Below, in pieces: positions 37,939-49,900 of a stretch of DNA of 64,000 nt (positions are counted from its first letter, which is position 1; each line of letters opens with the position of its first letter). The notes beneath the pieces are model-generated. The model saw nothing but the letters and a program-made list of their open reading frames with translations. It did no database searches and was not told the DNA's origin. A program made the translations under genes and the position numbers. The stretch is from Mycteria americana (lineage: Eukaryota > Chordata > Aves > Ciconiiformes > Ciconiidae): contig NC_134373.1 in assembly GCF_035582795.1 (NCBI RefSeq), positions 31,156,501-31,220,500 of the forward strand, read 5' to 3'.

Positions 37939-40900
37939 GTGAGTGTTACAGCTGGTTTCCTTTTCTTTGCTTTCTGCTCAGCTTGCTCTAAACGTTGCAA
38001 GATCTCTCTGTTCTTTCCTCTGTTGTGCTCTGGCTAGAGACAAACACTCTTTCTTGCACAGGGTTGAAATAAGCATTAACAACTCAAGGCAAAAATCCCT
38101 CCACTAACCTGATTAAGTTAAGAAAGGGCAGCTTAAAAGGAAAAAATGTACTGTCCGAATGTTTGGGGAAAAGGTTAAGGGTTTTGATTGCTGCCTTTTT
38201 CCTGAACACTACTTTCCTTGTGGGAAAGGACTTACTTCTCTGAAGTGAAGGGGGATGTTGTGTGTGGGAGGGAGGGAGCTGACCTGTGCATTTGCTTAGT
38301 TTGATGAAACCTAGCAGGGAAGGGTCCGCAGATGCTGCAAAGCAGAAGGAAGGACAGGGATTGAGCACAGGCCGCTGATGTGTGTTACAGAGCCCAACTG
38401 TAGTGCCAGAGCCTCAGGTTTACATCTTTGGCTCTGATTTAAAGCCAGATTCAGGTGAATATTTTGTTGTCTTGCAGCTTTGATGTTTGTGCAGATTTTC
38501 AGGCTAATTCTGGTTGAGTGCTTGACCCTAAAAACTGTACGCTGTGTCGACTTCAGGGAGAACAGGGTTTGTATTGCACCTGCTTTGACTTGCAGGACAA
38601 TATGGTAATACTTGCTCTTAAAGCTCACAGTCATGTCATTAGCAAGCATTAACTTGCAATTTTAAGTACTGTGCAGACATTAACTATTGGATATCCAGAA
38701 CTCCTGTGAAATATTAATCTTAGTCCCATTTTGCAGCTAGTGAGCAAGAAGGAGAGATGAAAACAAATGTCTCCTGTAGCTGGCACTTTAAATGCCCTTT
38801 CTTTTTTCCAAAGACACAGACTATCAACATCCGCAGTATCTTTAAGAGCTCCATAATCCCGCAGATCCCAGGCTTACAGTGGTGGCTAAGCACAGCAGAC
38901 TATCTGTGTGCTCATGAATCCAGGCTTAGCCTCTTTGCTTTTGCTGGTGCTCTCTGCTGAGCAAGGTCTTCCTTTGCGAAAGCAAGCAAGCTGCATCTGG
39001 CTCTCCACATGGATGAAAGCTGCCCACTTTTGGATGTCCAGGCAGGCCACAGGCAGGTCAGTGATACAGCGGAGAGAATACAGGAAGGTTTCTGTGTGTG
39101 CCGATGCCATCTCATGACGTACAAGCCAGTTGGAAGTACCCCTGCTTGTAAGTCGTTGCTCTGTGTTTGTAAACACTTACTCGGGGTCCTGGCTCAGGCA
39201 CTTGGGGAGGTTTAGCTGGGAAGTCACTGCCTCCCACTCTCCTTTCCCTGCTTGGTCCTGCTTATCTATAGGAGGTGCCCATCCCAGAGCAGGAGTGGCT
39301 GCAATGGGTCACTGCCAGGTTTTCTGTCACTGCAGGTCGCAGCGTGGCATGTGATACCTTAAACCACTGCAGCTAAATCCAGCAGGGTTTGTGCATAGGG
39401 TGTGGAGGGGTGAGTTCAGGCAGCAGGGTTCCCAACGCCTGTCCATCTGGGTTTGAACAGGCACACTCTGCATGTCCATCAAATGTTATTAAATCTCATG
39501 AGCACTGATAGCGAGGTATGTGAAAGAGAGGAAGAAAAATATCCCTGTTATGCAATTTTACTTCCAAGTTCAGAAAATATCTCCAAGCACCCACTGGAAA
39601 CATAATTTGCCTCTTACGGCTTTTCTTCTTTACTATGAAAAACTTGTTGCAGAAAGGTATTCTGTGTGTGCATATGTCTGTGTGTTTGTGCATTTACAGC
39701 TTAATATGCCACCATTTTTAGGCTAGTCTAAAAGCAGGAGGCCCCAGTGCAGTTTCCAAGGGAGCCTGCTCTGTCTTACAAGCCATATGCTGAGCATGAT
39801 GGCTTCAGAGTAAATAATAAATGAAATGGATAATTACATATTTACTCTAGTAAAGCAAAGACGCCAAGGATTTCTTAATAAAAAGGCAGCCCATAAATAG
39901 CGAGAGAAAAATATATATAAAAAAGGACAAAAATATTTGTCTTTAGAGATACTGGTTTAAGTAATGGAAAGCATTTTTTGTTTTGTGGTTGGTGGGGGGG
40001 GGGTTTTGTTTGTGGTTGTTTTTTTTTTTTCCCCCGGACAGCCAGTCTCTTTTGTTGCTCTTGTATAATGTTGAGCAAGACAGCATCATTAAGCTAGACT
40101 CTTCTAAACTAGATGCCATTGCTTTGGGAATTCAAATAATCTCAGGTCTCTTGGTGGTGAAATAAACCTGAATAAACACATCTATTACCTGAATAAACAC
40201 ATCTATTTTGGTATCTGTATTTGCATTTGGGACTCTGGGAAGAAACACAGTGTTGTGGTTTAACCCCAGCTGGCAACTAAGCCCCACCCAACCGCTTGCT
40301 CACTCCCCTCTGCTGGTATGGGGGAGAGAATTGGAAGAGTAAAAGTGAGAAAACTCATGGGTTGAGATAAAGACAGTTTAATAGGGAAAGAAAAAGCTGC
40401 GCACACGAGCAAAGTGAAACAAGGAATTCATTCGCTACTTCCCATGGGCAGGCAGGTGTTCAGCCATCTCCAGGAAAGCAGGGCTCCATCACATAACAGT
40501 TACTTGGGAAGACAAACGCCATCACTCCCAATGTCCCCCCCCATCCTTCTTCCCCAGCTTTATATGCTGAGCATGATGTCATATGGTGTGGAATGTCCAT
40601 AAGAAGCAGAAAAGGCCTTGACTCTTTGTAAGCACTGCTCAGCAATAACAAAAGCATCCCTGTATTATCAGCGCTGTTTTCAGCACAAATCCAAAACATA
40701 GCCCCATACTGGCTACTATAAAGAAAATTAACTCTATTCCAGCCAAAACCGGCATATACAGGAATTCATTATTTCTGACACGAGGCACAGAAATGCATGT
40801 GAAGAGTCATCTCACTTCGCTGACCCGTACCACAGCTGTTTAAAATGATAAATATAAATGCAGCTGTTAATATCACAGTGCCCCCCATCCCTCACCGAGT

Positions 40901-43900
40901 ACATGGCCAGACCCTCTAATGTGCAGAGGCTGGGCAGTGCTGTGAAAACTTGCTCTCCTTCTTGTGAGGCAGTGGAGCTAAGCAGCTGGTAGCTGCTTAG
41001 CTTGGATTGCAGTGGGGTAGCAAGAGGGATGGAAGCCTGCATAAGGTCATGCCAGTACTCCTCTGTTTAAATGCCTTGTAGTTCACTTGGAAACTGCTGA
41101 TTTTAGCTGGAGTAAAGTCAGATTCAGTGAAAGAGTGGCCACGCTCAGACAGGTTTGACAGTCCCATCGCTGTTTTGTTTAGTTTTGATTAATAAATTGA
41201 ATTATCCATAGCTATGCCAGCGTTTGTGGAATACGAAATGGATGCCATGCCTGAGGGAGCGCTGGACACGGGGCTGACGCTCTGCTTCAGTGAACACAGT
41301 GGCACAGTTCGGTGCAAGTGAGGTGCAGAGATTGAGGGCAGTTGTCACACGGCAGGGAGCAGCTTCACGCAGAAGCAGACAACAGCTCCCTGGGGTCTAC
41401 CAACTGCTGAGGCAAGGTCTGGTACTAGGAAAGGGAGCAGTTTGGGGGCAGGGTGGTAGCTTTATGTGAAGTGTAGGAGAAAAGGCATCCAAAGCTGTTT
41501 TTGCATCTCAGTGGGTTTTTGCATTGCAGCGGAGAGGTGGTAGGACCCTTTCACTGGAGTTCCTGGAGCTACGACCATGGTGGGCTGCTGACACCCCACA
41601 AATCCCCATGGCGGTCCTTACTGGGCCCATGTCGGCCAGGCTGATTCACTGAGGACCCTTAACCAAAGCAGGATAGGTGTGGGTCCCCCTCCTTCCTTTG
41701 AGTCCAACCCACAGGCCAATCAAGCAGCAGTGGGCACCTGGTTTTTGCACTGGACTCCTCTACACCACCCAGGCACTGTGGGGATATGTGGCTGGGGTGA
41801 AGGCTTTCACAGAACTGATACATTCTCATTTGTCTCCTACAGAAGCTCTGTGGCTCCAACTACCCCCTAAGCATTGCTTTCATCGTGGTGAACGAGTTCT
41901 GTGAGCGCTTCTCCTACTATGGCATGAAAGGTATGTGGCGTGCGTCTGGGAGTGACTTTCCCTTTCCTGTCCTTGGGTTTCTATACATGCTGGCCTGGTG
42001 TTCCAGGGCTGTGCATGATCTCAGCTGTCTTTCAAAGTAATTTACTTAAGGTATTTCGGGATGCAGGTATGAACAGTGTGCCCTAACATTGATGCTACAC
42101 CTGCTCTGAGCAAAAGCTGGGGCTAGAGAGCTCCAAATGTACCTTCCAGTCTAAATTTTTACATGATTCTCTGTCTCAAATCTGGTTTACCAGTGTGTGA
42201 CGTCTTTCATAGTTGTGCACAATCAGCGTATTTGGGAATTGAATCATACAGGCACCTAATCTGCAAATAGAAAACGTGCATAAATGGAACTACAGGTTAG
42301 GGTAAGATAAGCTAGAAAATATATTTTCCAGGTAAACATAAATGTTTATGAGCAAAGAACGCCTGATACTCATATATCGCATTTCAGCTTTTCCTGTGTC
42401 AGGGATTATGAGGAACAGGTCTGAAAGCACAGATCTTTCCACATAGCTCATAGCTGCTAGACAAATCAGTGATTTTCTTGCACTGTGATGTAGTTTCCTG
42501 CTTACCTGCAGAGATACACATTAATTATCTGATGTGATTTGCTTGTTTCCTTTTAGCTGTCCTGACGCTATATTTCTTAAGCTTCTTCCACTGGGATGAG
42601 AATCTCTCCACTGCTGTGTACCATGCCTTTTCTGCACTCTGTTATTTCACACCTGTCATTGGAGCCATCATGGCAGACTCATGGCTGGGGAAATACAAGT
42701 AAGTGAAGACATCTCTCTAATTCAGACAGCATACATCTACACCATGCAGCCTGTGCAAGGGCAGTGCTCTGTGTGCTCCCAGTTTTGAGCTAGCTCAGAG
42801 TGCAGCAAAGACACACTTGCAAAGGTCAGCTCCTCTCTGTTAACGGATGAACAGCTGATCTGTTTGCTCGTGCTGTTCTGTGCTCCTCTTTCACCCAGGG
42901 GCTAATAGGCAACAAAGTTGGAACAAATTAAATGTCACAAGCACACTTTTTCCTACCCACCTTGACAAAGCTGAGAGGTAGGGTGATTAACCCTCAGCTT
43001 GCCTAGATCTGCTTCTGAGAAGGATTCAAAGATGGTGAGGAAGCGGTGTCATCCTCTAGATCTCACAGTTTCAGATGAAATATCACTACTATACTATACT
43101 TATGCTTTCACAGCATAGGGAATGTGCGAGCACATCCACTTTTATGCCAGAGAAACCTGGGTTCACTCAAATCATCTCCCTCAGCACATAACCAGGTAAA
43201 CTCTCCCTGAGTAAGTTAGACAGTCTTCCCTTCCACTGCTAAGTTGTGGGGCCATCATCTGGTCCAGAGTGGTGGTGAGCAGCTGGATATAGAACTTTCT
43301 TTGCTTGACACTGTTTGTTCATTCTCTGAGGAGTCTTGGCTGTCAGAGTGATGAAGTGCAGCTGAACCCTCTAGGACTCTCTAGGACTAATCACATGTGG
43401 CAGAAGAGTCTCAACAGGAAAAAAAAACAGCTGCCATATGCCTTTCCAGCAGAAAGTTCTTAAGGAGATATCAGTGTTCTTTCTTTGTGCTCAATTTTAG
43501 TCATTCTCTGGTCCCTTTGAATTAAAAAAAATAACAGTGAGGGTTTATTAACTTCATTATTTAAGGTTCATTGGTATTTGAGGATATCTATCTTGCAGCA
43601 TGATGTTGTGAGAAGGTAAATCCTTATGCAGACTTCTGTGCATTAGGCAAGAGACTTTCCCTGGAGTAATCCCTATGACTTAATGGGAGGTGGTTTTTGC
43701 TGTAGTAGCTGGACCTTGGCCAACACCGAGGACAGGATAACAGATTAGAGGGGCTTTTAGGAATGATCTGATGTGGCTCTAAATTAGCTGTTGCAGCCAG
43801 GGTTTGGATGTGTCGAGGACCACTTCCATGCTCAAAGCTCATAGGGCTTCTTCTAGTGCCTCTGTCCTAACAAGTCCTTCCATTCCCTCTGTGTGTGTAG

Positions 43901-46900
43901 TCTGCACTTAAATACGTAGACATCTCTTAATCCTGAAGGTGATGAAGGAATAGAATATACTCAAGAGCCTGAGCCTCCTAGTCAGATTTCTTCTTCTCCC
44001 TCACCAAGACTTGGGAGGCAGATAGATGAGCGCAGTCCTTCAGAGGTACTTGGGATCTAAAACAGATTTGTAATGGGGAAACCACACTCCTAATTCAGAT
44101 GTGTTAGTCAGGTGGGTTGAATGTGGGCAACAGTCCCTATAGATGCCTTCCAGTGAAGGGATTCACTTAGGTGCATGCTACAAAATGCCAGTTATTAGTA
44201 ATCTGGAAATTGAGTTGGACCAGAACGGTACTCTATTTGCAGCCTTCCATGCATGACAAGACTGGAGCATTTCTAGTTTATTCTGCTCAGCAACCTCTGC
44301 AAAGAAAGAGTCTATCCCTCCTTAATCTGAACCCATTTGCCTATCTGTTTCTTCTAGTGCACTCAGTGTTGACATGAAAGAGTTATAGCTGCCTGCTATA
44401 CCAGTGGTATGAACAAACCAGTTCCTTGTGTGTCTGCCAAGTAGACCTGCCGTATCAGGAAGCACAGCCACACTCTATTTGTGGATTGTACATCACCCGG
44501 CACCTTCAGTCATTGCTGTTTGCTTTCCTCACAGGACAATCATCTACCTCTCCATTGTGTATGTGGTTGGCCATCTGATAAAGTCCATCGGTGCAATTCC
44601 ATCCCTAGGCAACCAGGCGGTTCATGTGTAAGTAGCTGTTGAAGCCTCAGTGCTGTAGTAGGTTGCAATGGTAGTTGGTTTACCCAGGACTGTAATTTGT
44701 TTCACCTCCATCAGGCCAGCAGTTTGGGGTCTATGCATGGGTTGCTTTTATCAGGGAAGGGTTTGGGATGTCTGAGTAAGAGCAGAAGGGCAGATCTAGA
44801 GTGTGAATGCACCAGAAGGAGTTGAAAACCACCACAGAGACTAAGCTCTCTGACATAGGCACCTCTGATCACCCCTCTGCTATACCATGCTACTGGAGTT
44901 TGGTCTCCTCCATCCAATTGCCTGCACCAGGCTCATTCCTCCCTCATTTCCTCATCAGCATAGCTGCCCAGCTCAGCAAGGTCCCCCTGCGTGCATGGGA
45001 ACACAAAACTGAAGATACATTTTCTGATGTGACAGAGGAAGAGTCTGTCTCTTCCATAGGGTACAACCCTTCTTGCCCTCTAGATTCTGAACTGATAGGC
45101 TTGTCAGAGTAGTTCCCCAGCTGGTGTCTCTGAAACCACCAAGCTGTTTTTGCCTAGGTGGTCACAGCTCTAAAAATCTGCACATGCAGGCAGGAGCACA
45201 TCTCACTTACAGAACAGTTTCCTTTTGTCCCAGACCTGGCCAGTCCTGACACTCCTGTTCCCTACAGCAGTAATCTGTCGGGCCAACAATGGTATTGTGA
45301 GGAGCACTGGGAAGTAGAAAGCACCCAAGAATGAGCCTAATTCAAACAGTTTGTCTGCACTTACCCAGGCTGGAACGCTACAGGAAAAGGCGCTTTTTTT
45401 TTCTTTTTTTTTTTTTCTTCTTCTCAATTGATCTCTGCAATCTTTTGTTCTCATATGAATGAAGAATAATGCCACAGATCTTTGATCTCTAGTATGTCCA
45501 TTGGGCCTCAGAACAGCAAGAAACTGGCAAAACCAGTTTGGTTAATTGACTGGTACTGAATGCAGAAATGAGGGTAATTAATTTGTTTTTCACACTTAGC
45601 TGGCTCATCATCACTACCCATGTGCAAAAGACAATGATACCAGAGGAATCATGGTTGGGTGGCACTAAAATGCTCTCATAAGCACTGGAAAGGTTCTGCA
45701 ATGGTGATATTTTTGTTCTTGCATGAAGGATCCTGTCTATGGTTGGTCTGTTTTTGATCGCCCTTGGAACGGGAGGTATCAAGCCCTGTGTCTCTGCATT
45801 TGGTGGGGACCAGTTTGAAGAGAAACATGTAAGATTTCTTTTCTTTCCTAAAATCTGCAGTGTCCACTTACTTTATGAGGATGTTTATGTGATCAAATCC
45901 TGTTGTACTAGAATAAGGGCCAGTTCGCTAGGAAAAGATGTAGTAAGATGTCAGGTAGGATGGTTTGCATAAGACTTGAGAGAATCTGGATGCTTCAGGA
46001 AGGGAAAATGACAGCAGAACAGGACTGATATTGGGAAAGATAGGTCGTAGTTGCATCAAATCATCTAAATGTTAATTGGATGTCAGAGTAGTTGGAAAAT
46101 CCTGTATCATGTATCATGGAACTGTAGCTATTTCTGAACCAGCTTAACAGGGATGATTATAATGCACTGCAATGGAATACAGCAAATGAAGGAGAAAATT
46201 GTATCACCAGCCTATGCTTCCTTGGGAATTTTCCCTTAAATCAGTCACAGTCTGTCTTAGATGTTGTTCAGAAAGAACTGTAGGAAATTCCAGTCTTTTG
46301 AAAGTAGTGCTGGTACCAAATCTACCCAGAACGTTTTCTAGATATTCCAGAACAGAAAGTTCTGAAGAGCTGGGAAAATGTTTCTTTTTCAGCTCTGTTT
46401 GTGCTCTGCATCCTGTGAATTGTAGTGCAGTTGCTTCGTGTCCTCATTCTCTATCATGAGTGCTTAGCCCCTCACCTGTGCTAATCTCAAACTCCCATTA
46501 TGCAGCACAGTGGCTCAACCAGGGATAAGGTAGTGCTTAAAGAAGCGAAGCAGGTCAGGAAGTACTAATCCCCAGGCAAAATGCATAATTTTCAAATTGA
46601 CCTGAAATTAAACACTTATATTTATGTCAACCTAACACGCAAATAAAAATTTCAGTTTTCTCAATGACAGTATTCAAATCAGCAACTTTTATGCGTGGCA
46701 TAAGTCCTTGAATATGTAGAAGGCCACTGCTACAAGCAAGAAAATAAGTGTTGGGGTCTGTGATGAGTAGGCTTAAATTCAAGGAGGATTATTTAGGACT
46801 GACAGTAGGAAAAATTTTCCAGAAATAAACCTAGAGAAGTACTGGAAAAGATTAGGACCTTTGGGAGATGGAAATTCCCATCAATGGAGGCATTGAAGAA

Positions 46901-49900
46901 GGACATTAGACTAATGGTCTGTCAGGAAAGGCACTGGTAGAGTTGGATAAGGGATGGCCACTTGGCCTTGGACAAGGTATGGGAGCCCCGTAGGGCAGTT
47001 TGCTGTTTGTCTTTTGCAATGCCCCAGCAGCTAGTCAGCATTTAATGAATGAATAATATAGACTAGAATGTTTATTTTAAAATTTTGGGAAGGTTTGTGC
47101 TTTCTGCACATGAACTGTGTGATGCTGAAGTGATGAAGCTTATGGTTACTAAGGAGTAACAAAACACAGGGTGTTTCATGGTCAGTTGTTCAAAGCATAT
47201 CCTTCTGCAGGCATGTCCATCCTGTGCTGCCAGTTGGACCCGGTGCTTTAGAGGATGCTGCAGAAGAGAGAGCAGCAATCATCTGCCTCCCCAGTGGGCA
47301 CAACTCTGACCAAAAGCAGGCTGGCAGTACAGCACACGCGCTCTGGGAACACGCTGCGTGCATACTAGCATGTGGGCATCCCAGCTTGCAGTGCCAATAG
47401 TTGTCCCAAAAGGATTCTAACAGGTGTTACAGCAGCATTTTCAGAAGTGCTACTTCTATGAATATTAATGATTAATAATGTTTATCCAGCATCTTTCAAT
47501 TACCACCTAATTACAGTATGATAATATGTACCACTTATCTTCAGAGTGTTTTATAGACTTCAGCTAATGAATCTCAGCACCCCAGTCAGGCACATACATA
47601 TTATTATCCCAAACTTACCACAACAGCTGAGTTACAGAGAAAAACCTGAATTGCCTGTGGTTGTGTGGGCCTGTGCCCATTCTCCAGCATTCAGACTACA
47701 CCTCTCTAACAAATTTATCAAATACTAAGGCTCAAACATTCACCTGTGTGTTGCCTTCAAGAAAAACTAATTTAGAGAAAGAAAACTGTAAAAAGCCTTG
47801 TGATAAGGACAATGCATTCTGCTCTATTCATTCTTTTCAGAATAGAAAGTTTTGTATTTTACCATTTTGAAATGACTTGGCCTTTCAGAAGAAAAAAAGG
47901 TTGAATGCTATGTGATAGGAAATTTAAGTCTTCAAAATTGGAATGAGAAGTTTTGATTTTGTAAGGAATGAAAGATTTGGGACCAACCAGAATATTTATG
48001 CCCTCCAGAGTGGTGTTTGAGAGGACTTACGTTTTTCATCTTCCACTCCAGGTAGGATGAAATAAGTTTTGAAAATTCCCAAAGAAATGAGGCATTTGAT
48101 TCTCCCTTAGTTTTCAGGACACCAATAAATTTCAGCTGAGCCCTTAAGTACACAGGCTTAGTTGTTCCATCTGGAAACTAGGGATGTGGTTGTTCTGTAT
48201 ATAAAATGGATAAATAAATTGCCCCTGCTATTCCCACATAGAGACAAATTTATGTTTTGAGGTAAATGCACACCATCGGTCTGCTTTTCTTTTTAAGTAC
48301 TTTATAAGTGTAATAGTCTTGGATCTGCCACTTTGAGAACAGTACTACTACAAACAGTGATGGAGACTGATTCAGCAGGAGGTCAGATAGGGAAAGTAGA
48401 TTTAGCTGCAGGAGATTTCCAAGCATCTTTGTCTATGGGATTAGGAGTCCAAGCTAAAAATGCCTGAACAAAATGATATTTATGATATGTTATATGAATG
48501 CAAAAGCTGCTGTGCATATTAATTAAAGACCAAAGCTGCTTTCAAACAGTGTGCTATGGTGTTTAAGGTACTAAATAGCTTTCTCTTTGTTTCTTTATTT
48601 TCTGGTTGCCAAGGAGATCAGGATTATCATGTACGGTACCTTTTCTCAAATTAGCTAATCCAAATCATGTTGTTAATGTACGTCTGCTCCAAAGATTAAG
48701 AAAATAGGGAGGGAATTCTTTTTTCCAATCAGTGTAATTTGCAAGCTGCTGGGTCATTATTTTTGTACTTACTTCTGCTTTTCTCAGACCATTTTTTTAT
48801 CCAACACTGAAATTTGAAAATGTGTGAGATAAGATGCTCCAAATTCTTTATGCATCACTATTCTCTTCTCTTACCAGCACATTCTTTTTGGTAATTGTTG
48901 CTCTAGACTTCACCATGTCGAGAGCTGCATGCTTGAGTTTTTCTCAGCTCTCAGAAATTCTGAGTTGCTCAGATACGAAGGGTTAGAGATATGGCATGAG
49001 AATTTGCCTAGAAGAGGGCAGGACTGTGAGGAGTCTACTGCACCACCCATGTCAAGCCATGGCAGGGTTACTCTGGGAGCGGGAGAGATTGCTGAGGCCG
49101 CTCATTTCTTTAGATTTACTTATGATGACAAATAACTAGTCACAAAGGTAGGATGAAGAAGAAAATATACTTTTACTAGCTTAGCAGTAGAAAGTTCCAG
49201 GTAATCAAAAACACTGGTAATGACAGAAATGGAGTATAAGAGATAGTAAGACCCAGTGCTGTTTGCTATTAACCGTGGGAACATGCCATAGAGATGATTA
49301 TTATAAGGCTTACGAATCCTTTAATCCAGGATAAATAATTTACAAGTAATGTATGGATTAGATTGCCTGGGACATGCTAGGAAATAAAACTGTGGAAGAG
49401 CCAAAAGCTCAAGTTGATGGGGTCTTCATAACTGTGCTGGGGCAAGGCAAAAAGCCCTTAATCCAAGTGAGGAGACCCCCAGACTCCTTGGTGGGTGGCA
49501 GTGGGAGGCAATGGGGCTCTCGCCCTCACCTTCCTAGTACCCGCTTCACAAGGGGACGTAACGAAAAGCCCTCCCATGCCCTCCCACCTGCGCACCTTCC
49601 CTGCAGTAATCCCCTGTGATAAGAGGCTTCTTGCCACATGAAGTAGCAATATTTCCTGTTGGCTGCACCATCAGTTACAGGAAGTTATGTTACTTTTTTG
49701 GGATCCCAGGATTCATTCCTTCAGAGCTGTCCTCTTTTAGCTGCCTGCAATTCTTCACATTTCCTCCTGTTTTCTAACCTTGTGAATATTGTTGTCTCAG
49801 GGAGCAGAAGGAAGTAGGACATATTAGAAGGAGAGGGGACAGAACCAGGCCCCTGAGGAGCTTCCTCACACTTAGCTAAAACACTTCGCATTCAAATGAT

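Larger units (their letters stand above)
37939..41842 (+). other. SLC15A2: SLC15A2 intron 1
   Basis: A 3.9-kb intron holding a MIR-like remnant at about 38,655-38,760, a homopolymer cluster at 39,994-40,035, a 21-bp tandem duplication at 40,166-40,207 and the solo LTR at about 40,251-40,754. Confidence 0.93.

Noticed and set aside
40251..40754. Possible full endogenous retrovirus in intron 1
   Set aside because: Only one LTR is present, with no gag, pol or env remnants and no second LTR nearby.
45829..45972. Open extension of exon 5 past its donor site
   Set aside because: The PEPT2 match stops exactly at the GTAAGA donor, and the next exon joins in phase 0 at 51,007.
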